A stretch of 6,983 bases of DNA, taken from NCBI GenBank assembly GCA_022566355.1, contig JADFJB010000171.1, positions 1-6,983 on the forward strand, read 5' to 3'. Of the stretch, positions 1-5,581 are shown piece after piece. Below the pieces are notes generated by a model. It saw only the letters and a program-made list of their open reading frames with translations, searched no databases and was not told the DNA's origin. Position numbers and translations under genes: made by a program. How positions within the stretch are numbered: position 1 is the first letter of the stretch; each line of letters starts with the position of its first letter. Source of the stretch: a candidate division KSB1 bacterium. Lineage in GTDB: Bacteria; Zhuqueibacterota; JdFR-76; DREG01.

Positions 1-105
1 TGGAGTTTATTTGTTATTTGGTAATTCAATTCTCTTTTCTGGTATCACCAACTACGATAGGCTTATTATTATTATCTAATTGGAAAATATAAACCTTCTA
101 AAATT

Positions 106-1206
106 ATGAGTATATTTCAAAGTTTAACCAAGCCATCTAAAAAGTCCAGTCCCGACTTTTTAAATAGCAGGTTCTTACGAGCTTGTTATCGGAAGACGAC
201 AGATGCCACGCCGATCTGGCTGATGCGACAAGCGGGGCGGTATATGACTGAGTATCGAAACATGCGACAACGCTTTGGCATTTTAGAAATCATCAAAAAT
301 CCCGAATTGGCCTGTGAGGTCACAATGCAGCCTATAAACGCCTTCGACCTGGATGCAGCTATTATTTTCGCCGATATCTTACCACCATTAGAAGGTATGG
401 GATTGAACTTGGAGTATACAAAGGGTGAAGGTCCGGTAATCGACAATCCCATTCGTACAATTACGGATATTGAGAATTTGCGAGTTTCATCCCCTGTTGA
501 AGTTTTGTCATTTACTCTTGAGGCCATCAAACTGGTTCGTCGGGAATTGGATGGAAAAAATCTACCACTCATTGGATTCAGTGGTGCGCCTTTTACGCTG
601 GCATGCTACGCTATTGAAGGCGGCAGCAGTCGCAATTACCTGCGTACAAAAAACATGATGATTGGTGAACCCAAAGCCTGGCATCAATTAATGGAAAAAA
701 TGTCGATTGTAGTTGGCCAGTACCTGCTTGCGCAAGCCCAGGTTGGCGCACAAGTGCTCCAGGTTTTCGATAGTTGGGTTGGCGAACTCAGTCCATCCGA
801 TTATCTTGAAAGGGTGGCGCCCTATACTCGAAATGCCATTGAAATAGCCAAAACGGCAAATGTGCCAATCATTCATTTTGGCACGAACACAAGCGGCATG
901 CTGGAACTGATCAAAGAGACCGGCGGCGATGTAATTGGTGTTGATTGGCGCATTAACCTGGATGATGCCTGGCAGAGGTTGGGTGACGATGTAGCTATTC
1001 AAGGGAATCTGGACCCAGCAGCTCTTTTTGCTCCATGGGAAGAATTAAAGACAAAAGCCCAAAAGGTGTTGGAACAGGCAGCTGGTAAACCTGGACACAT
1101 TTTCAACCTGGGGCATGGCATCCTGCCCGAGACACCAGTTGATAACGTGAAGCGATTGGTTGATTATGTTCATGAAGCTTCGATGAATAAAACTCAATGG
1201 AATTAA
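106..1206 (+). CDS. hemE: Uroporphyrinogen III decarboxylase
   Basis: HemE removes the four acetate carboxyls of uroporphyrinogen III to give coproporphyrinogen III, in the cytosol and without a cofactor. The 366-residue protein is a single TIM-barrel domain of normal size for the family. Both family signatures are visible: PIWLMRQAGRY at residues 36-46, with the substrate-binding arginines R41 and R45, and GFSGAPFTLACYAIEG at 157-172. By comparison with the human enzyme, D90 (in FADIL) is the catalytic aspartate, Y168, S223 and H337 (in GHGI) line the pocket, so no key residue is missing. The conserved region begins near residue 20 (NSRFLRAC); the Ser/Lys-rich residues 1-20 are an extension beyond most bacterial HemE proteins. 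No other ATG, GTG or TTG lies in frame between 106 and the conserved region, so this start is the best available although it has no Shine-Dalgarno sequence. hemN follows after 30 nt. Confidence 0.97.
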   Translation: MSIFQSLTKPSKKSSPDFLNSRFLRACYRKTTDATPIWLMRQAGRYMTEYRNMRQRFGILEIIKNPELACEVTMQPINAFDLDAAIIFADILPPLEGMGLNLEYTKGEGPVIDNPIRTITDIENLRVSSPVEVLSFTLEAIKLVRRELDGKNLPLIGFSGAPFTLACYAIEGGSSRNYLRTKNMMIGEPKAWHQLMEKMSIVVGQYLLAQAQVGAQVLQVFDSWVGELSPSDYLERVAPYTRNAIEIAKTANVPIIHFGTNTSGMLELIKETGGDVIGVDWRINLDDAWQRLGDDVAIQGNLDPAALFAPWEELKTKAQKVLEQAAGKPGHIFNLGHGILPETPVDNVKRLVDYVHEASMNKTQWN

Positions 1207-1218
1207 GCAGTTACCTAA

Positions 1219-1226
1219 TAAGGAGT
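1219..1226 (+). promoter_or_regulatory. Ribosome binding site of hemN
   Basis: TAAGGAGT lies with its AGGAG core at 1221-1225, 11 nt before the hemN ATG. The spacing is slightly long but usable. It is the only clear Shine-Dalgarno sequence in the window and supports the start at 1237. Confidence 0.65.
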
Positions 1227-1236
1227 ACAGTACTCA

Positions 1237-2634
1237 ATGAACGAACGAAGTAATTTTGAAGTCGATCTGGAATTGCTGGAGAAATATAATCAGCCTGGAC
1301 CCAGGTATACGAGTTACCCAACCGCGCCCCATTTCAGCAGCGATTTCGGGGCTCAAGATTTTTATAATGAGATTGTGGAAACCAACCAAAACGGCAACTT
1401 AACCGACTTATCGCTCTATTTTCATCTTCCATTTTGCAAGTCTCTATGTTATTTCTGTGCCTGTAATGTTATCATTACTCAAAATCCCGAGCGAATCGAT
1501 GATTATTTAATCTATTTGAAAAAAGAGATCGATCTTGTCAGCAAACTGATCAATCCCAGGCGTAAAGTAGTGCAGTTACATTGGGGTGGAGGCACACCTA
1601 CCTATCTTGATCCGAACCAAATCACGGATATTTTTAGTTATATTACAGATCATTTCAATTTTTCCGATAGCGCCGAAATAAGTATAGAGATCGATCCCAG
1701 GGGTCTTTCTCAAGATTGCTTGTCTACATTACGGAACGTTGGTTTTAACCGGGTTAGTTTTGGTGTGCAGGATTTGGATGCAAAAGTACAGGAGACAGTG
1801 AATCGAATTCAACCGGAATCGTTGAACCGTGAGGTGGTGAAGCAAAGCAGGGAGTTAGGATTCAATTCCATCAATATCGATCTAATTTACGGTCTTCCGT
1901 ACCAGACTGTGGAATCATATAGCAAAACCCTTGATAAAATTATTGATATTTCCCCTGATCGCCTGGCTGTGTTCAACTATGCGCATGTCCCATGGTTAAA
2001 GAAACATCAAAAGTTGATACCGACAGAGGCTCTTCCCGAACCAACCGAACGACTGAAACTGCTTAAGCTGATCATCGATAAGCTGACTGAATCAGGCTAT
2101 GTCTACATTGGTATGGATCACTTTGCCAAACCCGAGGACGAATTAACCAAAGCCTTAAATGATCATACCCTCTATCGTAATTTTCAGGGATATAGCACCT
2201 ATGCAGAGGCTGAGATCTACGCTATGGGCATCACCTCGATTAGCCAGCTGAACAGTATGTATGCCCAAAATTCTAAAGGAATGAAAAAATATAAACAAGC
2301 ATTAGATCAAGGAAATATTCCAACCCATGTTGGCTATCGTTTGAATGATGACGATAAACTGCGTCGTTTTGTTATTATAGAACTGATGTGCAATAATCGA
2401 GTGCTAAAACCGGAGGTTTGGGATCGGTTTGGTGTGGACTTTGACGAATACTTTTCCGACTCCATCGAAAAGTTGGATGAGTTTATTCAGGATGGTCTGA
2501 TTATACTTCAGCCCGATCGTTTACAGATTACCGAACCGGGCCGTTTGGTTATTCGCAATATTGCCATGGTATTCGACGCTTACCTCGGTGAGAATCAACT
2601 GGCAGAAAAGCCTGTTTATTCCATGACGGTTTGA
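1237..2634 (+). CDS. hemN: Oxygen-independent coproporphyrinogen III oxidase (HemN)
   Basis: HemN is a radical-SAM enzyme that oxidatively decarboxylates the ring A and B propionates of coproporphyrinogen III to vinyl groups, giving protoporphyrinogen IX without oxygen. The 465 residues compare with 457 in E. coli HemN and align along the whole length. Visible landmarks are GPRYTSYPTA at 21-30, which marks true HemN rather than HemW; the [4Fe-4S]/SAM motif C67-x3-C71-x2-C74 followed by C76 (CYFCACN); the SAM-binding GGGTPTY at 117-123; EIDPR at 151-155; NIDLIYGLP at 213-221; FNYAHVP at 246-252; IGMDHFA at 291-297; and RNFQGYS at 314-320. The C-terminal HemN domain occupies roughly 360-450 (RLVIRNIAMVFDAYL). 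It follows hemE by 30 nt and has the window's only good ribosome binding site. Its stop codon overlaps a possible promoter -35 box for hemH. Confidence 0.97.
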   Translation: MNERSNFEVDLELLEKYNQPGPRYTSYPTAPHFSSDFGAQDFYNEIVETNQNGNLTDLSLYFHLPFCKSLCYFCACNVIITQNPERIDDYLIYLKKEIDLVSKLINPRRKVVQLHWGGGTPTYLDPNQITDIFSYITDHFNFSDSAEISIEIDPRGLSQDCLSTLRNVGFNRVSFGVQDLDAKVQETVNRIQPESLNREVVKQSRELGFNSINIDLIYGLPYQTVESYSKTLDKIIDISPDRLAVFNYAHVPWLKKHQKLIPTEALPEPTERLKLLKLIIDKLTESGYVYIGMDHFAKPEDELTKALNDHTLYRNFQGYSTYAEAEIYAMGITSISQLNSMYAQNSKGMKKYKQALDQGNIPTHVGYRLNDDDKLRRFVIIELMCNNRVLKPEVWDRFGVDFDEYFSDSIEKLDEFIQDGLIILQPDRLQITEPGRLVIRNIAMVFDAYLGENQLAEKPVYSMTV

Positions 2635-2658
2635 TTTGAACAGCCAATTTATTATAAT
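2631..2658 (+). promoter_or_regulatory. Possible sigma70-type promoter ahead of hemH
   Basis: TTGATT (2631-2636, 4/6 to TTGACA) is followed after 16 nt by a perfect TATAAT (2653-2658). It overlaps the hemN stop codon. It could be an internal promoter for hemH that predates the insertion at about 2665, which falls almost at the expected start site. The match could be chance in AT-rich DNA, and if the host is Bacteroidota-like its main sigma factor recognises a different consensus. Confidence 0.35.
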
Positions 2659-2659
2659 C

Positions 2660-2664
2660 TATAC
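2660..2664. repeat. Possible target-site duplication, left copy (TATAC)
   Basis: TATAC lies one base outside the left inverted repeat of the 342-bp element. The same five bases directly abut the right inverted repeat at 3008-3012, and the preceding C also matches. The unpaired T at 2665 spoils perfect symmetry, and a 5-bp match has a modest chance probability. Confidence 0.45.
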
Positions 2665-2665
2665 T

Positions 2666-2686
2666 GGTAACTATTCAGCTATTGGC
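2666..2686 (+). repeat. Left terminal inverted repeat
   Basis: Starts GGTAACTATTCAGC and is the reverse complement of 2987-3007 at 19 of 21 positions; the two differences are at the 15th and 19th bases. The pairing does not extend inward or outward. Confidence 0.85.
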
Positions 2687-2709
2687 ATCCCGACGCTTCG
2701 GGATTGGCA
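2681..2709 (+). repeat. Hairpin (2687-2704) between direct repeats of ATTGGCA
   Basis: ATCCCGA (2687-2693), loop CGCT, TCGGGAT (2698-2704) form a perfect 7-bp stem. The 7-bp direct repeat ATTGGCA occurs at 2681-2687 and 2703-2709, overlapping the stem ends, so the palindrome looks like a small unit placed inside the left end. No T-run follows, so it is not a standard intrinsic terminator. Confidence 0.6.
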
Positions 2710-2712
2710 GAA

Positions 2713-2984
2713 AGGCTTCCTGTTGAAGAGAAATACGGGTTAAGAAGTCAAATCTGTCGTTCGGCTGTATCTATATTGTTGAGGGTTGTAACCGAAACAG
2801 TCAAATAGATTTCAAACGATTTTTAGAAATTGCTTTAGGTTCATCATTTGAATTGGAAACTCAAATTAATCATCATTGAAGAGATATCTTTAATCCCAAC
2901 AAAAGATAGTTAAGTGATTATGGATCAGTTAAATAGTGAACAAAAATGAGTAACAATCTCAGTAAGCTAATGGCCAACAGCTAA
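2713..2984 (+). pseudogene. Four-helix-bundle protein (S23 / 23S rRNA intervening-sequence family), decayed
   Basis: Reading across frames recovers the family in order. Frame one (2713-2775) gives RLPVEEKYGLRSQICRSAVSI. A deletion of about 10 nt, where the family has PSNIA, shifts the frame, and 2775-2864 gives IVEGCNRNSQIDFKRFLE followed by IALGSSFELETQ. An extra A at 2865 shifts it again, and 2866-2946 gives LIIIEEISLIPTKDS, a TAA at 2911, then VIMDQLNSEQK. A lost A near 2946 leads to the last part, MSNNLSKLMANS and a TAA at 2982-2984. Intact members are about 115-125 residues; here the first 35-40 residues are missing, as the sequence runs directly from the hairpin region into the middle of helix 1-2. 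Three frameshifts and a stop mean no protein can be made. Family members are small dimer- or pentamer-forming bundles, encoded in 23S rRNA intervening sequences and related to the Avd accessory protein of diversity-generating retroelements. I identified the family from motif memory, not a search. Confidence 0.88.
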
Positions 2985-2995
2985 AAGCTAATGGC
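2966..2995 (+). repeat. Direct repeat of GCTAATGGC at the right end of the element
   Basis: GCTAATGGC occurs at 2966-2974 and 2987-2995, 21 nt apart, with AGCTAA also at 2979-2984 between them. The first copy encodes the last residues of the pseudogene (LMAN) and the second begins the right inverted repeat, so the gene end and the element end share sequence. Confidence 0.6.
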
Positions 2996-3007
2996 TGAAT
3001 AGTTACC
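2987..3007 (-). repeat. Right terminal inverted repeat
   Basis: Ends ...CTGAATAGTTACC and pairs with 2666-2686 at 19 of 21 positions. It begins 2 nt after the pseudogene's stop codon and lies 26 nt before the hemH start. Confidence 0.85.
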
Positions 3008-3012
3008 TATAC
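3008..3012. repeat. Possible target-site duplication, right copy (TATAC)
   Basis: TATAC abuts the right inverted repeat and matches 2660-2664. With the base before it, CTATAC is shared on both sides, though that C is also the last base of the right inverted repeat. Confidence 0.45.
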
Positions 3013-3033
3013 GGTTAAATCAAGAATAGTAAA

Positions 3034-4062
3034 ATGAATAATCGAGGAATTCTCTTAGTCAATTTAGGGTCACCGGACTCGACATCGGTTAAGGATGTCC
3101 GCAAATACTTACATCAATTTCTAATGGATAAACACGTGATCGATACGCCGTATCTTGTTCGAAAAATGATTGTTGGTGCTTTTATTCTTCCTTTCAGACC
3201 AAGGCGATCCGCTGAAGCTTATCGTAAAATTTGGTGGGAAAATGGTTCTCCGCTGATTGTAAATAGTCAAAAAGTTCATCGACTTCTGCAAGAAAAACTG
3301 GATGAGCCAGTTGAACTAGCCATGCGTTATGGCAATCCCTCGATTTTGCAAGGGATGCATAACTTATTGAAAAATAATCCAAAACTAGCAGAAATTTTCC
3401 TGATCCCTCTTTATCCTCATTATGCCATGGCCACAGTGGAGTCTGTTTTGGTGGAAGTAAAAAAAACCATCACTAAACTCAATTTAAAAATCGATCTTAA
3501 CGTTCAACCTCTTTATTATGACAATCCAGACTACATTCAAGCGCTTGCGGCGAGTGCAAAAGCATATTTGAACCGGGAATTTGACCATCTACTCCTCAGT
3601 TATCATGGACTCCCGGAGCGACATCTCAAAAAATCAGATCCAACTGGCCAGCATTGTTTGATCAAAGAGAACTGTTGTGAAATTTCTTCCATTGCTCATA
3701 ACACCTGTTACCGACACCAGGTTTTCAGAACAGCAGATCTTTTGACGAAGGAATTGAATATTCCACGGAACAAGTATTCCATTTCTTTCCAATCGCGCTT
3801 GGGAAAAGATCCATGGCTGAAACCATTTACCGATGAGGAATTACGGCTTCTTCCTGCAAAAGGGGTGAAAAAGTTGTTAGTGATTTGCCCCGCCTTTGTT
3901 TCAGACTGTCTGGAGACCCTGGAGGAAATAGAGATCGCAGGAAAAAAATTATTCCTGGAGGCCGGAGGAAAGGAGTTTCAAATGATCCCTTGCATGAACG
4001 ATCATCCATTGTGGATTGATACCTTGCAAAAGTGGTGTTCGGAACCGGTAGAATTATTATAG
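3034..4062 (+). CDS. hemH: Protoporphyrin ferrochelatase with internal four-cysteine segment
   Basis: HemH inserts ferrous iron into protoporphyrin IX, the last step of protoheme synthesis. The 342-residue protein opens with the family start GILLVNLGSPD (5-15). The ferrochelatase signature LLLSYHGLPERH is at 186-197 with the catalytic H191, and DCLETLEEI is at 291-299 with E294, which matches the catalytic glutamate of the human enzyme. FQSRLGKDPWLKP (252-264) is also typical. Between the signature and FQSR lies a segment absent from E. coli HemH, with cysteines C208, C214, C215 and C225 within 18 residues. This fits the class typified by Myxococcus xanthus, in which four cysteines of an internal segment of about 20 residues bind a [2Fe-2S] cluster. 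The start at 3034 fits family alignments but has no Shine-Dalgarno sequence. The element at 2666-3007 sits just upstream and may alter its expression relative to hemE and hemN. Confidence 0.97.
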   Translation: MNNRGILLVNLGSPDSTSVKDVRKYLHQFLMDKHVIDTPYLVRKMIVGAFILPFRPRRSAEAYRKIWWENGSPLIVNSQKVHRLLQEKLDEPVELAMRYGNPSILQGMHNLLKNNPKLAEIFLIPLYPHYAMATVESVLVEVKKTITKLNLKIDLNVQPLYYDNPDYIQALAASAKAYLNREFDHLLLSYHGLPERHLKKSDPTGQHCLIKENCCEISSIAHNTCYRHQVFRTADLLTKELNIPRNKYSISFQSRLGKDPWLKPFTDEELRLLPAKGVKKLLVICPAFVSDCLETLEEIEIAGKKLFLEAGGKEFQMIPCMNDHPLWIDTLQKWCSEPVELL

Positions 4063-4143
4063 GATAATCTAATAATTAATTTGACGGTACAAAATGGTTA
4101 CATACTGTGAAGCAAATAAAGATGAAAGTTTAGTTCTTATAAC

Positions 4144-5562
4144 GTGCCTAAAAACTTAAAAACCGACGTATTGATCATTGGAGCCGGTATATCAGGTTTG
4201 GCGACTGCTCACTTTCTCGAAAACCATAATGTTCAAGTTAATATTTTAGAAAAGGAATCCTATTCGGGAGGAAATATCCGAAGTCAACGGATGGAGAGCT
4301 TCCTGGTAGAATATGGCCCCAATAGTACTTTAGACACAACACCTCTGCTTCATCAATTATTGATTGATTTGGATATTGAAAATTTTGTGGAATATGCCAA
4401 ACCCAATGCAAAGAAACGTTATATTGTCCGTAATGGACAGCTAAATGCACTCCCGATGGGTCCCCTGCATTTCTTAAAATCAGATCTTTTTTCAAAATCA
4501 GCAAAATTACGATTACTGAAAGAACCATTCATTTCACCATCGAATACAAACAAGGAAGAATCACTGGCAGATTTTGTCAAACGTCGTCTCGGACAGGAAT
4601 TCCTCGATTATGCTATCAATCCATTCGTGGCGGGAGTTTATGCCGGTGTTCCTGAGAAACTCAGTGTCCGGAGCGCATTTCCCAAGCTGTATGAATTGGA
4701 GCAAACCTATGGCAGCCTCTTTAAAGGAGCTATAGGCGCGGCCATAAAGCGGCGTAAAAGTAATGAGACCTCCAAACAAAGGGCGAGGTTATTCTCGTTT
4801 CAAGACGGGATGCAGACGATCATCGATGCCCTTGTTAAGCAGTTTTCCAATAGAATTTATACCGATTCAAAGATCGACTTTATCCGAAAACAACATTCCG
4901 GGTTTGAAGTAGCTTTTAGATCGAATAATGAATTTCACTCAATCCGTTGCAGCTCATTACTATTTGTCATCCCCACTCATAGTTTTGCTGAATTAAACTT
5001 TGAATTTGATTTTCCAATTCGAAACCAATTGAACCAGGTATCCTATCCTCCGGTTACGATGGTATTTTTTGGTTATCACGAAAATCCAGCCAAGATTCCT
5101 TTAGATGGTTTTGGTTTTTTGATTCCTGAGAAAGAAAATCGCAATATTCTGGGAACAATTTGGAGCTCTACCTTATTCTCAAACCGCGCTCCAACAGGAG
5201 GTGTTGCGCTTACAACCTATATCGGTGGCAGCAGGCAACCGGAGAATGCATTAAAACCTAAAGAGCAAATCATTAATATGGTTGAGCAGGATTTACAAGA
5301 TCTGATGGGGATCGATAAGAAGCCAGACTTTGTAGAAATCAAACGTTGGGATAAAGCGATTCCCCAGTACAATCTTGGCCACCAAGAAATTATAGATTCG
5401 ATAGAAGCGTGTGAGAAAGGGTATCCCGGACTTTATCTTTCCGGGAATTTCCGTGGTGGCATATCCGTCGGAGATTGTGTCAAACAAGCCAATGTTATGA
5501 GTGAACAAATTGCATCAGATCTAAAAATTCATACAGACTCGCTTAAAACTGAAACCATTTAA
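4144..5562 (+). CDS. hemG: Protoporphyrinogen oxidase, FAD-dependent (HemY/PPOX type)
   Basis: This flavoenzyme takes six electrons from protoporphyrinogen IX to give protoporphyrin IX, the substrate of HemH encoded just upstream. Its 472 residues match the HemY/PPOX family (B. subtilis HemY is about 470), not the short flavodoxin-like HemG of E. coli, although databases often use hemG for both; hemY or pgoX is the alternative name. The N-terminus shows the FAD-binding Rossmann motif VLIIGAGISGLA (9-20), acidic E36 ending the second strand, GG at 42-43 and EYGPNS at 56-61. The C-terminal FAD-contact motif SGNFRGGISVGDC is at 433-445. The start is GTG: a stop (TGA at 4123) closes the frame upstream with no ATG between, and any later start would remove the Rossmann motif. 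There is no Shine-Dalgarno sequence. In Gram-positives relatives oxidise coproporphyrinogen, but HemN in this operon argues for the protoporphyrinogen role. Confidence 0.94.
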   Translation: MPKNLKTDVLIIGAGISGLATAHFLENHNVQVNILEKESYSGGNIRSQRMESFLVEYGPNSTLDTTPLLHQLLIDLDIENFVEYAKPNAKKRYIVRNGQLNALPMGPLHFLKSDLFSKSAKLRLLKEPFISPSNTNKEESLADFVKRRLGQEFLDYAINPFVAGVYAGVPEKLSVRSAFPKLYELEQTYGSLFKGAIGAAIKRRKSNETSKQRARLFSFQDGMQTIIDALVKQFSNRIYTDSKIDFIRKQHSGFEVAFRSNNEFHSIRCSSLLFVIPTHSFAELNFEFDFPIRNQLNQVSYPPVTMVFFGYHENPAKIPLDGFGFLIPEKENRNILGTIWSSTLFSNRAPTGGVALTTYIGGSRQPENALKPKEQIINMVEQDLQDLMGIDKKPDFVEIKRWDKAIPQYNLGHQEIIDSIEACEKGYPGLYLSGNFRGGISVGDCVKQANVMSEQIASDLKIHTDSLKTETI

Positions 5563-5581
5563 CAAAAAGATATAAAAACAA

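Larger units (their letters stand above)
2666..3007 (+). mobile_element. 342-bp inverted-repeat element carrying a decayed four-helix-bundle (S23-like) gene
   Basis: This stretch fills most of the 399-nt gap between hemN and hemH. Its ends are 21-bp inverted repeats (2666-2686 and 2987-3007) that match at 19 positions. A possible TATAC target duplication lies outside them. Next to the left end is a hairpin (2687-2704), and the rest is a broken gene of the 23S rRNA intervening-sequence protein family (2713-2984). There is no transposase, so it would have been moved in trans, by homologous or IVS-type spread, or by an unknown route. Taking out the element and one TATAC copy leaves about 51 nt between hemN and hemH, like the other gaps in the operon. 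Intervening sequences in 23S rRNA genes are known to carry four-helix-bundle ORFs between complementary ends; an intergenic relative is my inference. The decay suggests it is an old insertion. Confidence 0.75.

Noticed and set aside
63-76. TTA/ATT microsatellite ahead of hemE
   Set aside because: Only about four units in AT-rich DNA, with no sign of function.
2-79. Open frame of 25 codons (ending TAA at 77-79) that could be the C-terminus of an upstream gene
   Set aside because: An open run of this length is likely by chance, and the translated residues match no family I recognise.
186-572. Minus-strand open frame of 128 codons inside hemE
   Set aside because: It lies wholly over the conserved HemE coding region, has no family features and is a shadow of the real frame.
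2635-3033. CRISPR or small RNA gene in the hemN-hemH gap
   Set aside because: The only repeats are one inverted pair and short direct repeats; there are no regular spacers, and the interior is explained by the four-helix-bundle relic.
4081-4108. Possible hemG promoter with TTGACG at 4081-4086
   Set aside because: The -35-like box is good (5/6), but the best -10 candidate at proper spacing, TACTGT, matches only 3 of 6 bases.
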